Below, piece by piece: positions 1-8,570 of a DNA stretch of 41,039 nucleotides (the stretch's first letter is position 1; every line of letters starts with the position of its first letter). The DNA is from Candidatus Gastranaerophilales bacterium (GTDB lineage Bacteria > Cyanobacteriota > Vampirovibrionia > Gastranaerophilales > Gastranaerophilaceae), in NCBI GenBank assembly GCA_905236055.1, contig CAJOOA010000035.1, positions 1-41,039 on the forward strand. Direction: 5' to 3'. The notes under the pieces are model-generated. The model saw only the letters and a list, made by a program, of their open reading frames with translations, did no database searches and was not told the origin of the DNA. The translations under genes and the position numbers were made by a program.

Positions 1-1161
1 CAAGAATGGTAAGTAAATAACCATAATCATATCAACGTTTTCATCAGCTATAACTGTTTCAAGAGTTTGCTTGTAGTGTTCGATAGGAGCTGATGCAATC
101 ATATCTATCGGGTTCTTAACTGATGCTGCAGAAGGTAAGAAGCTTCTCAATTTTTCTTTTGTTGCATCAGAAATTTTAGCCATTTGCATACCATATTCGC
201 AAACTGCATCAGTTGCCATAATGCCTGGGCCGCCTGAGTTAGTGATAATAGCTACTCTGTCACCCTTCGGAATCGGACAGTTAGCAAAAACTTTTGCTGT
301 AGCAAATAAATTCTTCAAAGAGTATTCTCTGATTACGCCTGATTGACCGAGTAAAGCATTAGCTGCTTTATCAGCACCTGCAAGAGAACCTGTGTGAGAA
401 GATGCTGCGCTTGCGCCTGCTGCAGAACGACCTGCCTTAAGAGCCAAGATAGGTTTCTTCTTAGAAATTCTTGAAGCCAATTTTCTGAAGTTTGCAGGAT
501 TTTGAATTGATTCCATGTATAACAGAATTTGTTCAACGTCAGAATCGTTTTCCCAATATTCTAAAGCTGTTTCTGCGTTAACATCAGCTTGGTTACCGAT
601 TGAAATAAATTGTGCAAAACCTAAGTTAAGGTCCTTAAGAATATTCAAGATACCACCGCCAAGAGCACCGGATTGAGAAACGAAACCAATATGTCCTCTT
701 TCAGGAAGTGATTCTGCGAAACATCCGTCCATAGAAATTTCAGGTAATGTGTTAACAACGCCTAAGCAGTTCGGCCCTACACATCTCATACCATATTCCT
801 GAACTTTAGAAAGTAATGCTTTTTCAAGTTCTGCTCCTTCTGCACCTGTTTCTTTAAAGCCGGCAGTAATAACGCAAAGACCTTTTATGCCCTTTTGGTG
901 GCATTGGTCGATTGTATCGAGAACAAATTTAGCATTTACAACGATAATTGCCAAGTCGATTTCACCCGGAACTTCAAGAACTGAAGTGTATGCTTGAAGA
1001 CCTTCAATAATACCGCCTTTTGGGTTAATCGGGTAAATATTACCCTTAAATTTGTATTCTTGTAATCTTTTCATAATGTCGGAACCTATTGTGTGCTCTT
1101 TAGTTGAAGCACCAACAACGGCAATAGATTTCGGTTTCATAATCTTGTCTAAATTTACCAT
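1..1161 (-). CDS. Acyl-CoA synthetase, NDP-forming (ACD family), C-terminal part missing
   Basis: The protein runs off the left edge; 387 codons are present. It opens with a CoA-binding Rossmann region (KSIAVVGAST, residues 11-20; INPKGG) and continues with the succinyl-CoA-synthetase-like part (FVSQSGALGGG, about 160-170). SSHTGSLAG places a histidine at residue 256, the position of the phosphorylated His of ADP-forming acetyl-CoA synthetases. These enzymes convert acyl-CoA, ADP and phosphate to acid, CoA and ATP. The start ATG follows AAAGAAAGGA on the minus strand. An ATP-grasp domain or separate beta subunit would lie outside the window. The substrate is not readable; acetate is the inference from the fermentative neighbours. 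Divergent from ftsH. Confidence 0.88.
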   Translation of the reverse strand, partial: MVNLDKIMKPKSIAVVGASTKEHTIGSDIMKRLQEYKFKGNIYPINPKGGIIEGLQAYTSVLEVPGEIDLAIIVVNAKFVLDTIDQCHQKGIKGLCVITAGFKETGAEGAELEKALLSKVQEYGMRCVGPNCLGVVNTLPEISMDGCFAESLPERGHIGFVSQSGALGGGILNILKDLNLGFAQFISIGNQADVNAETALEYWENDSDVEQILLYMESIQNPANFRKLASRISKKKPILALKAGRSAAGASAASSHTGSLAGADKAANALLGQSGVIREYSLKNLFATAKVFANCPIPKGDRVAIITNSGGPGIMATDAVCEYGMQMAKISDATKEKLRSFLPSAASVKNPIDMIASAPIEHYKQTLETVIADENVDMIMVIYLPFL

Positions 1162-1202
1162 TATTTGTCCATCCTTTCTTTGTTTGTAAAAAGTACACTT
1201 AA

Positions 1203-1229
1203 ATTATATTACAAACATATTGGAATCAA
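1203..1229 (-). promoter_or_regulatory. Predicted promoter of the acyl-CoA synthetase gene
   Basis: On the minus strand TTGATT (1224-1229) precedes a perfect TATAAT (1203-1208) with a 15-bp spacer, which is short. It would give a leader of about 35 nt carrying the AAAGAAAGGA ribosome site. Confidence 0.4.
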
Positions 1230-1286
1230 TAGTTTTTACGTATTATTCAATTGACCCTTTTTCTACTGTTCAAGTCGCCGCTTTTA

Positions 1287-1295
1287 TGCTACAAT
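1287..1295 (+). promoter_or_regulatory. Predicted extended -10 promoter of ftsH
   Basis: TG-C-TACAAT lies 20 nt before the ftsH ATG. The -35 is weak (TTCAAG at 1269-1274, 15-bp spacer). The short leader includes AGAGGAAG. Confidence 0.4.
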
Positions 1296-1315
1296 TTGGA
1301 AAAAGAGGAAGAATT

Positions 1316-3178
1316 ATGCAAAAAAATCAATCAATAGGTATGTATATAATTTTAGGTGTTATGGTTTTGGGATTTATATCCATGCTAATGTCCGGTCCAA
1401 CATCAAGCACTGAGGAGCTTTCTTATACAACCTTTATGCAAAAACTCGAAAATAACGAGATTAAAAGCGTTAATATGGATAAAGATGTATTAATAGCTTA
1501 TCCAAAAGTGCAACCTGAAACAAAACCAGTTAACAATCCTTGGTATGGCGAAGTTAAGCCGGCTACGATTCAATACAAAGTTTCATTTCCCGAAAATTCG
1601 GATATTATTCAAAAATTAGAAGATAAAAATGTTGATATAAACATTAAGAAAACATCTGAGGCCGGTTCCATGTTCGGAATGGGTTCATCTTTTATAACCA
1701 TATTGATTGTTATAGGTTTTTTGGTACTTATAGCGAAAATGGTTCAGGCAGGCGGAGCGCAAGCAATGTCTTTTGGCAAAAGCAGAGCCAAAATGCTTAT
1801 GGATAGCAAAGTTAAGACGACATTTAAAGATGTTGCCGGAATTGATGAAGAAAGAAAAGAACTTGAAGAAATCGTAGATTTCTTAAAACACAGCGATAAA
1901 TATGTAAAATTGGGGGCAAAAATTCCTAAAGGAGTTCTGCTTGTCGGCGCTCCAGGTACAGGCAAGACCCTTATGGCAAAGGCCGTTGCGGGAGAAGCAG
2001 GCGTTCCGTTCTTTTCGATAAGCGGTTCTGATTTTGTCGAAATGTTTGTAGGTGTCGGCGCTTCTCGTGTTAGAGATTTGTTTGAACAAGCCAAAAAGCA
2101 TCAGCCGTGTATAGTTTTTATAGACGAAATTGATGCCGTCGGTCGTCAGCGCGGAGCAGGTCTCGGAGGCGGACACGACGAAAGAGAACAAACTCTTAAC
2201 CAATTGCTCGTGGAGATGGATGGTTTTGATGAACACACAAATATAATTATTCTTGCCGCAACAAACAGACCTGACATTTTGGATAATGCTCTTTTAAGGC
2301 CAGGACGTTTCGACAGACAAATCGTTATTAATAAGCCGGACGTTTTGGGTCGTGAGCAGATTCTTAATGTGCACGCAAAAAACAAACCCCTCGCTCAAGA
2401 AGTCGATTTAAAAACTTTGGCAAAACGCACTCCGGGATTTACGGGCGCAGATTTATCTAATCTCTTAAATGAAGCAGCCCTTTTGGCTGCACGCCATGAC
2501 AAATCAGAAATTGACATGCCGGATTTGGAAGAAGCTATTGATAAAGTTATGGCAGGACCTGAAAAGAAAAGCAGAATAATTTCTGACGAAGAAAAAGAAA
2601 ATACTGCCTACCACGAAGTCGGACACGCACTCCTCGCAAAACTACTCAAAGATTGCGATCCGCTTCATAAGGTTTCTATTATACCGCGCGGTATGGCATT
2701 GGGTATAACTCTTACATTGCCAGAAAAAGACCATTTAACAATGCGCAAAAGCCAACTCTTAGATAGAATTACAATGATACTTGGCGGACGTGTCGCAGAA
2801 GAATTGATATATGGAAAAGATAATGTAACAACAGGTGCCTCAAACGATTTGGAAAAAGTTTCGGCCCTTGCAAGAAGCATGGTTACAACCTACGGTATGA
2901 GTGAAAAAATGGGGAATTTGGCCTACGGGAAAGAACAAGAACACGTGTTTATGGGCAGAAACTTTGGAAATACAAGAGATTTTTCTGAAGAAATTGCAGC
3001 AGATATTGATAAAGAGGTAAAAATTATTGTTGACAGACAGTATGAAATTGCAAGAAATCTTTTAAATGATAACAGAGATATGCTTGAATACATTGCAAAA
3101 ACCCTTTTGGAAAAAGAAACTTTGGATGAAAAAGAGTTTGAAGAATTAATGAACGAGGTACGTTCTAAAAGGGTTTAA
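1316..3178 (+). CDS. ftsH: ATP-dependent zinc metalloprotease FtsH
   Basis: Membrane-anchored AAA+ protease that extracts and degrades membrane and short-lived cytosolic proteins as a hexamer. Visible in order: membrane segment at about 9-25, periplasmic domain, second segment at 125-141, Walker A GAPGTGKT (211-218), Walker B IVFIDEID (266-273), the second region of homology around NRPD...RPGRFD, and zinc motif HEVGH (433-437). At 620 residues the length is normal. The frame is open from a TTG at 1220, but AGAGGAAG just before the ATG at 1316 and the usual FtsH N-terminus (short cytosolic stretch, then membrane segment) decide for 1316. A membrane protein gene follows 30 nt later, probably in the same operon. 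Confidence 0.97.
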   Translation: MQKNQSIGMYIILGVMVLGFISMLMSGPTSSTEELSYTTFMQKLENNEIKSVNMDKDVLIAYPKVQPETKPVNNPWYGEVKPATIQYKVSFPENSDIIQKLEDKNVDINIKKTSEAGSMFGMGSSFITILIVIGFLVLIAKMVQAGGAQAMSFGKSRAKMLMDSKVKTTFKDVAGIDEERKELEEIVDFLKHSDKYVKLGAKIPKGVLLVGAPGTGKTLMAKAVAGEAGVPFFSISGSDFVEMFVGVGASRVRDLFEQAKKHQPCIVFIDEIDAVGRQRGAGLGGGHDEREQTLNQLLVEMDGFDEHTNIIILAATNRPDILDNALLRPGRFDRQIVINKPDVLGREQILNVHAKNKPLAQEVDLKTLAKRTPGFTGADLSNLLNEAALLAARHDKSEIDMPDLEEAIDKVMAGPEKKSRIISDEEKENTAYHEVGHALLAKLLKDCDPLHKVSIIPRGMALGITLTLPEKDHLTMRKSQLLDRITMILGGRVAEELIYGKDNVTTGASNDLEKVSALARSMVTTYGMSEKMGNLAYGKEQEHVFMGRNFGNTRDFSEEIAADIDKEVKIIVDRQYEIARNLLNDNRDMLEYIAKTLLEKETLDEKEFEELMNEVRSKRV

Positions 3179-3208
3179 AATTAATGAAATTAATGAAAGG
3201 ATAAAAAA

Positions 3209-3709
3209 ATGGATAAAGATGAACTTTTGTTGGAAGAGTATAAGCTTTACGTTAAACAAAAAGATAATTTTGTAGAAAGAAATTTTAGTACAAATAAATT
3301 TTATATGATTTCTATTGCAGTAATCCTTCTTGCAATGATATTTACAAACGAAATTGTTTTTATGAATAGATTTTCTGCAACACTTGTTTTTTCTGCTATA
3401 GGCATTGCCGTATGCGCACTTTGGTGGATGAATGTAGATAACTACAACATTTTAACCAAAATTAAATTTACAAATGTTATTGAGAAAATGGAAGAAAGTT
3501 TTTCATTCAAACCGTTCACCGAAGAACGCAAAAGCATTGAAGAATTTAGAAATAACAAAATATTTATGTTCTCTGATATTCAAAAATTGATAGCAATATT
3601 GACAGCGTTGTTCTTTTTCATTATTTTTGTAAACGAAGTTACTCCTTTATTTGCAGATCTTTTTGACAAAATTTATTACTTACTACGCACTTTTAAAAGC
3701 GGAATTTAA
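3209..3709 (+). CDS. Small membrane protein, RipA-like
   Basis: 166 residues with hydrophobic segments at about 32-46, 55-74 and 125-146. The N-terminal YKLYVKQKDNFVERN followed by a membrane hairpin, then W-x-N-x-x-N-Y-N-x-L-x-x-x-K-F-x-x-V-I and an acidic stretch, resembles RipA-family octameric membrane proteins, whose role is poorly defined; this is recalled similarity, not a search result. Start preceded by GAAAGGA. It lies 30 nt after ftsH and 21 nt before a PAP2 phosphatase on the same strand, so it probably belongs to an envelope-related operon. A SLATT-like protein is the alternative. Confidence 0.7.
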   Translation: MDKDELLLEEYKLYVKQKDNFVERNFSTNKFYMISIAVILLAMIFTNEIVFMNRFSATLVFSAIGIAVCALWWMNVDNYNILTKIKFTNVIEKMEESFSFKPFTEERKSIEEFRNNKIFMFSDIQKLIAILTALFFFIIFVNEVTPLFADLFDKIYYLLRTFKSGI

Positions 3710-3730
3710 CAAATTTTACGGAGCTGGAAT

Positions 3731-4357
3731 ATGAAAAGACAAGTTTCTAATACGGCAATAAATTGGCATTATATAGCTGTAGCAATGATTTTTGCGGTGG
3801 CGATTTTTATAATGGTTTTATATATGCCAAATTTAAGAGAAATTGATTCTCAAATATTAAAAACTATAAGACAATTTTTACTTCCTTTTCCGCAATACAT
3901 TCCGTTATTCATTAATGAAATAGGTAAAGATTATTATATATGGCCATTAGTTGCCTCCGGAAGTGTTTTGGTTTCTCATAAACATAATTTGGAAGCATTT
4001 ATGCTCATACTTTTTACCCAACTATCATTCTTGGTAAAAGAATGGATAAAGAATTATGTCTGCAGAGAAAGACCTTGCGGAGATGCCTACCCCGGGTTTA
4101 GCTTTCCCTCCGGTCATTCTGTAATTGCAATGTGTTTTTACGGAATCTTAATTTATCTTGTGGCGCGCTATGTCAGAGGATTTTGGAGATATTTCCTTAT
4201 TTCTCTGTTCGGATTGTTAATAATTCTTGCAGGGCTTTCCCGTCTATGGCTAGGATTACATTTCCCGACAGATGTGTTAGAGGGCTTCCTCATCGGATTT
4301 ATTTTGGTAAATCTCTTTATAATTTTAGACAAATTCTTCAGCACTAAAGCCGAATAA
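3731..4357 (+). CDS. PAP2-family membrane phosphatase
   Basis: 208 residues with about six membrane segments. All three PAP2 phosphatase motifs are present: K-x6-RP (K107 to P115), PSGH (126-129) and S-R-x5-H-x3-D (S170 to D181), the latter two holding the histidines that form and attack the phospho-enzyme. Family members dephosphorylate lipid phosphates such as undecaprenyl pyrophosphate, phosphatidate or phosphatidylglycerol phosphate at the membrane; the substrate cannot be read here. A role in recycling the undecaprenyl carrier would fit the envelope genes around it. The start follows ACGGAG. The next gene converges with an 11-nt gap and no clear terminator. Confidence 0.9.
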   Translation: MKRQVSNTAINWHYIAVAMIFAVAIFIMVLYMPNLREIDSQILKTIRQFLLPFPQYIPLFINEIGKDYYIWPLVASGSVLVSHKHNLEAFMLILFTQLSFLVKEWIKNYVCRERPCGDAYPGFSFPSGHSVIAMCFYGILIYLVARYVRGFWRYFLISLFGLLIILAGLSRLWLGLHFPTDVLEGFLIGFILVNLFIILDKFFSTKAE

Positions 4358-4368
4358 AAATAAAAAGA

Positions 4369-5001
4369 TTACTTATTTCTTAAACCGAGAATTGCTTGTT
4401 CTTCTTCGGGAGTAAGTATTTTGGCACCACCTAGGATGTAAGTGTTTAAAACTGTTTGCGCATAAGTTTCTGCAAGTTCAAGTTTCAAGTATGCATCTTC
4501 TATAGTTTTTGATGCCACAACAAATCCGTGATTTTCCATTAGGACAGCATCATACTTATCAAAATATTTTATCGTATTTTCAACAAGCTCCTTTGAAGAC
4601 GGAAGTGCATACTTAGCAAGCGGAATTCCGCCAAAATAAAAAACATTTTCCGCCATAATTGGCTCTAACAAATCTTTTCCTGCCGATGCAAAACTGCTCA
4701 AAAAAGGCGAATGCACATGTATAATAAAGTTTATCTCAGGTCTTTGCTTATAAATTTCTATATGCAAAAATTTTTCACTGGAGGGTTTTTTACCTTTTTC
4801 AAGTGAATTGCCTTCAAAATCAGTATAAACAATGTGCTTTGAACATAAATAACCATTTGCCGAGCCAGATGTTGTTATAAGCATCCCATCCTTATAACGT
4901 GCAGAAATATTTCCGGAATATCCGGGAGTATAACCTTTTTCTCCGCATAATTGCCCGCACCTTATTATAGAGTTAGCTAATTCATGACGTTTACAGAACA
5001 T
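4369..5001 (-). CDS. Class II aldolase/adducin family protein
   Basis: 210 residues, the usual length for FucA/AraD-type enzymes. GYSGNIS (27-33) and TTSGSA form the phosphate-binding loops, E76 in PSSEKF matches the catalytic acid, and H95/H97 (HVHSP) with H158 (ENHGF) are the three zinc ligands. Such enzymes cleave L-fuculose-1-phosphate or L-rhamnulose-1-phosphate, or epimerise ribulose-5-phosphate; others act in methionine salvage. The sequence does not separate these. The start overlaps the end of the LptD-like gene by 11 nt, with GGAAG in front, so it is translated from the same minus-strand transcript although its function looks unrelated. Confidence 0.9.
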   Translation of the reverse strand: MFCKRHELANSIIRCGQLCGEKGYTPGYSGNISARYKDGMLITTSGSANGYLCSKHIVYTDFEGNSLEKGKKPSSEKFLHIEIYKQRPEINFIIHVHSPFLSSFASAGKDLLEPIMAENVFYFGGIPLAKYALPSSKELVENTIKYFDKYDAVLMENHGFVVASKTIEDAYLKLELAETYAQTVLNTYILGGAKILTPEEEQAILGLRNK

Positions 5002-7168
5002 CTTCCATAACCTTTATATCTTCAACAACAGCTCTGTTTAAAACTTTTGGCTGGGTTGGAGCCACGTTTGCATTATATTTATTTTCTGCTGGCCGTATAT
5101 CTTTTTTGGCCTTCTTTACTTGTTTTATTTCAAAAGTATTGTATTCAACATTTGCGCCCTTAGCATCCATCATAACCTCAACGGCACATCTGAGAATCTG
5201 CCTTTCTAAGTCGTAACCCAGATGTAATTTAAAATCGTCCGGTCCGAAGGAGAAATAGAATGTGTTTTCTGGCAATCTTCTACCGTTTACGGTATCACCT
5301 GAAACACATATAGTTCCGAACCAGGAAATTGTAAGCCATCTGCAAATTCTGAAGTACTCTCTTAAAGATAGTGCCTGTGTACCATATCTGAATGCATCAT
5401 ATCTTGCCAGCGGAGAATTATCATCATATGCAGTGAAGAAATAACCAAAATCCTGTTTCCAACGCTTATACTGAAAATTTAAATATGGTCCTGTTCTTGC
5501 AAGTGTTTGGGTATCACCAGTTCCATATAAAGCCGCCGATAACTGCGCTGTCATACCTAAACTCAAAGCTTGTAGCTTTTCCTGATTTTCATATCTGAAA
5601 AATTCTTGTCTAACCTGAGCCATGTATCTGAAACGTGATGTACTCATATGCCCAGAACTTTTTATTCTGTCATTATCGTGGCCCGAATCAAAATCAAGAT
5701 CATGGAAAAAACCACCTTCAATTCTATGTTCAAAAGAAGAAGTTCTACCGGGAATCAGAAAACCATTGGAAGCATAATTTTTTTTATATACTATTGATGC
5801 TCCGTATTTTGGTCTGCGGCGCCCCAGAAACCATTCATCCATATAACTATTTACAGAATATTGCATAAATAAATCGTCATCAAGGTCTTGTTTACCATAT
5901 GCAAAGAATCTGTGAGCTGCCGTTCCGTATGCTGCAGTAGTTTGGTTTGTACCGCTGGTGAAACGTCCTAAAATACCTACACCCATACCGGATTTATTAT
6001 TAACAAACGGTACAGCTTTTAACACAGAACCCTTGGGTAATTCAAACACCCAACTCGGACCTGCATATAAACCCAATCCGCGATAGTTGCCTATTTCAAA
6101 GAAATTAGTTTCCGCATAATCGTGATTTTTATTTGTATATACCTTTATGGCTGGAATCTTGAATACTAAACGATTACCCCTATAAATTCTACCCTTCTTT
6201 ATTGCAATAACTTCCAGGTCACCTTTTTGTTTAATTTTTATACTGTCAGCTCTAAATTTAATTATTCCGTCTTCCATGCTTTGAGAAAGCGATTCTTTGG
6301 GAGGTTTAAGCATGTTGCTTATTCCCATAAGTCTTCTCTTGGATAAAAGTTCAATCGGATATGATTCGTTTACCGTAATTTCACCTTGCTTCTGAACAAC
6401 TTTATCCGCATAAACAAATCCTTTTTTCGATTTAATTTCAATAGTTTGTGTATTAGTTATAGGGTTTTCTATGAGAGCATTTTCTTCGTTCAAATCAACA
6501 AAGATATAATCTCCGGTAATTATCTGACCATTTTTAACAATCCTTACATTACCTTCTGCCTTTATTGTATTGTTTACCCTGTCAAAAGTAAGAATATCAG
6601 ATTTGACATCAACATTTTGTTTAACGAAATTTATATTGACATTCCCCGTTGCTTTTATAAGGTAATTCTGAGTATCATAATCAACATTATCGCAATCCAA
6701 TATTATATCTTCCATTGAAGTTTTTGATTTTTTAATCTTATTTTTCTTATTAACAGGAGCTTTTTCTTTGCTCTGTTCTGCAACCGCTTCTTCATCTGCT
6801 TCAAATCCATCGGGAGCCATTTCCTCAAAATCATCGACAACTTCTTTTGATGCATATTCTGACGTACCATCATCATAAGAATAAATGTCCGGTTCCTTAG
6901 CCGTAGGTGCAAATTCCATTTTCTTTACAGCCCTGTCGTGCAATTTATTTTGAATTGTTAAACGTAGAATCTTTACAGGCGGCATTGTTTTATTACCCGA
7001 TGTCCTCTTCTTTGCACCATCATTGGTTACAACCTTCTGCTGCTGCGAAGATGATTCAAAGAAAGCATCTCCGGTATAATCAAAACCATCCTCAGAAGTA
7101 AATTCTGCCCTGACCGGAAGAATTAATACCATTAAAAATATTAAAAATATTGCAATTCTGTTCTTCAA
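4991..7168 (-). CDS. LptD/OstA-like outer-membrane protein
   Basis: 725 residues. A signal peptide (about 1-21, ending VRA) precedes a low-complexity acidic and lysine-rich linker (about 30-150). An OstA/LptA-like region follows (about 153-290: repeated strands such as ATGNVNINF and AEGNVRIVKNGQIITGDY). The remainder (about 300-690) is rich in aromatic residues and alternating strands, as in an outer-membrane barrel. LptD is the pore that inserts lipopolysaccharide into the outer leaflet; LptC-like and LptA-like genes occur at 26171-27741. The barrel part is shorter and diverged compared with proteobacterial LptD, and no LptE is seen, so the cargo may not be classical LPS. It starts 4 nt after the M23 gene. 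Confidence 0.78.
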   Translation of the reverse strand: MKNRIAIFLIFLMVLILPVRAEFTSEDGFDYTGDAFFESSSQQQKVVTNDGAKKRTSGNKTMPPVKILRLTIQNKLHDRAVKKMEFAPTAKEPDIYSYDDGTSEYASKEVVDDFEEMAPDGFEADEEAVAEQSKEKAPVNKKNKIKKSKTSMEDIILDCDNVDYDTQNYLIKATGNVNINFVKQNVDVKSDILTFDRVNNTIKAEGNVRIVKNGQIITGDYIFVDLNEENALIENPITNTQTIEIKSKKGFVYADKVVQKQGEITVNESYPIELLSKRRLMGISNMLKPPKESLSQSMEDGIIKFRADSIKIKQKGDLEVIAIKKGRIYRGNRLVFKIPAIKVYTNKNHDYAETNFFEIGNYRGLGLYAGPSWVFELPKGSVLKAVPFVNNKSGMGVGILGRFTSGTNQTTAAYGTAAHRFFAYGKQDLDDDLFMQYSVNSYMDEWFLGRRRPKYGASIVYKKNYASNGFLIPGRTSSFEHRIEGGFFHDLDFDSGHDNDRIKSSGHMSTSRFRYMAQVRQEFFRYENQEKLQALSLGMTAQLSAALYGTGDTQTLARTGPYLNFQYKRWKQDFGYFFTAYDDNSPLARYDAFRYGTQALSLREYFRICRWLTISWFGTICVSGDTVNGRRLPENTFYFSFGPDDFKLHLGYDLERQILRCAVEVMMDAKGANVEYNTFEIKQVKKAKKDIRPAENKYNANVAPTQPKVLNRAVVEDIKVMEDVL

Positions 7169-7172
7169 AATA

Positions 7173-8291
7173 CTATGTTCCTATATAACTTAAAGGATTA
7201 TTGGGCTGACCGTTAACCCTTACTTCAAAATGACAATGCGGTCCGGTGCTATAACCAGTTGTACCTTCATAGCCCAAAACCTGACCTCTTTGCACTTTTG
7301 CCCCATTAGAAACGGCAATAGAACTCATATGAGCATACAAAGTAGTAACAGGTTTTCCGTTAACAATACCGTGTTCCAAAATAACAACTTTCCCGTAACC
7401 ACCATACCATCCGGTATAAATAACTTTGCCTGAATTAGAAGCTTTTATTGCACCCTTATTAGGTCCGCCGATATCAACGCCAGAGTGAAAAGTTCTTGTG
7501 TTAAATATCGGATGTGTCCTCCAACCAAAAGGGGAAGTGATTCTTCCTTGTATCGGTTTCATAAAACCTGATGCAACAACAACATCTGAAGATTTAGTGG
7601 TACGGTTTATATATGTCTCTAGTTGATGAGATTGTTTCGCCAATTCTCTTTCTGCATTTTGATATGCTATCCGGTCTGTTTTAAGTTTCTGAATCATATT
7701 TTCATTGCGCGCAATTGCTCGCTTTATATAATCTTGCTGCGAATTTATTGAGGCCACCGAACGTTCCAGACTGCGTTTTCTCATTGCTATATTGTTTTTA
7801 ATTGAAGCAATCTCAATTGCTTTTCTCCTTGCTGCCATCATTTTGGCTTCATCTTGCTGTATTATAATTCTCTGATAATACAAGCGGTCAACAAGAGCAT
7901 TAATATCATTGGAATTTAAAAGTATTTGGAATCTGGCATTTCTTTGAGATTTATATGCGTTTCTTATATGCTGAGCAAGCACGTTATTTAAGGCATTATA
8001 TTCGGCAGAAGCAGTTGAAAGTTGTGACTCTAACTGACTTAATTTCTTTTGCGATTCAGCAATTTCAGATTTTGATTGTGTCAAATTATTCGTTGCAGTT
8101 TCAAGTTTCTGTTGGTTTTTATAAAGTTTGTTTGTTTCCACATTTTCAAGCCATCTTAACTTGTTAATTTTTTCTTGGGTCGCTTTTTGCCGCGCGGCTA
8201 TATCATCAATTGCATAAGAAGATAAACACCCGAAGGTATTCAATAGAATTGTTAAAAATATTAATATGTTTAATATTTTTCTAAAATTCAA
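7173..8291 (-). CDS. M23 peptidase with N-terminal coiled coil (EnvC/NlpD-like)
   Basis: 372 residues. The N-terminal hydrophobic segment (about 5-25) is a signal peptide or anchor; C22 lies in FGCLS, which is a poor lipobox. Residues about 30-235 are coiled coil (heptads rich in Q, K, E, L). The C-terminal LytM domain (about 255-370) keeps HSGVDIG, LYAHMS and HCHFEV, the zinc and catalytic residues, so it should be an active endopeptidase rather than only an activator. Expected role: peptidoglycan cleavage at division or growth, in the periplasm. It directly precedes the LptD-like gene (4-nt gap), linking wall and outer-membrane assembly. No clear ribosome site beyond AAAGAAAGGG. Confidence 0.9.
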   Translation of the reverse strand: MNFRKILNILIFLTILLNTFGCLSSYAIDDIAARQKATQEKINKLRWLENVETNKLYKNQQKLETATNNLTQSKSEIAESQKKLSQLESQLSTASAEYNALNNVLAQHIRNAYKSQRNARFQILLNSNDINALVDRLYYQRIIIQQDEAKMMAARRKAIEIASIKNNIAMRKRSLERSVASINSQQDYIKRAIARNENMIQKLKTDRIAYQNAERELAKQSHQLETYINRTTKSSDVVVASGFMKPIQGRITSPFGWRTHPIFNTRTFHSGVDIGGPNKGAIKASNSGKVIYTGWYGGYGKVVILEHGIVNGKPVTTLYAHMSSIAVSNGAKVQRGQVLGYEGTTGYSTGPHCHFEVRVNGQPNNPLSYIGT

Positions 8292-8312
8292 TAATGTACC
8301 CTTTCTTTGCAG

Positions 8313-8417
8313 TTATCTCAAAAATAAAAGACCGATACCCATACCTACAGTCCAAATAATGAATGAAACTGTTATTATGCCAACTATTAATTTTTTATGA
8401 TTTCTAAAAAAGTCCAT
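8313..8417 (-). CDS. 34-residue single-pass membrane protein
   Basis: A short frame with a strong ribosome site (GAGG, 6 nt before ATG). It encodes a charged N-terminus (MDFFRNHKKL) followed by one continuous hydrophobic segment and a terminal Arg. The beginning resembles the N-terminal anchor of PpiD/SurA-type folding factors (a Phe-Arg-x-His-x-Lys start, then a membrane segment), but no catalytic domain follows: the stop comes directly after the segment. It lies 21 nt before the M23 gene on the same strand and would be the first gene of that operon. Too short for ordinary gene callers. It could be a genuine microprotein or the remnant of a larger gene. Confidence 0.6.
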   Translation of the reverse strand: MDFFRNHKKLIVGIITVSFIIWTVGMGIGLLFLR

Positions 8418-8570
8418 ATCCAACCTCACCTGAACATGATAATACAAAAATGTTCTTAAGACAATTTTGTAAAGAGTTTTGAATCATATTTAATGTTTTT
8501 GATTTAATTTTTTCGTGTTACATTTGAATGGGGATTATAATCATTCTAAGCACTTTATCTCAATTGTATT

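Noticed and set aside
1220-1315. TTG start extending FtsH by 32 residues
   Set aside because: A ribosome site stands before the ATG at 1316, and the extra residues are unlike FtsH; an extended -10 box lies within this stretch.
5262-5868. Plus-strand frames inside the LptD-like gene
   Set aside because: They lie wholly antisense to a clear coding gene, lack ribosome sites, and their translations look like out-of-frame sequence.
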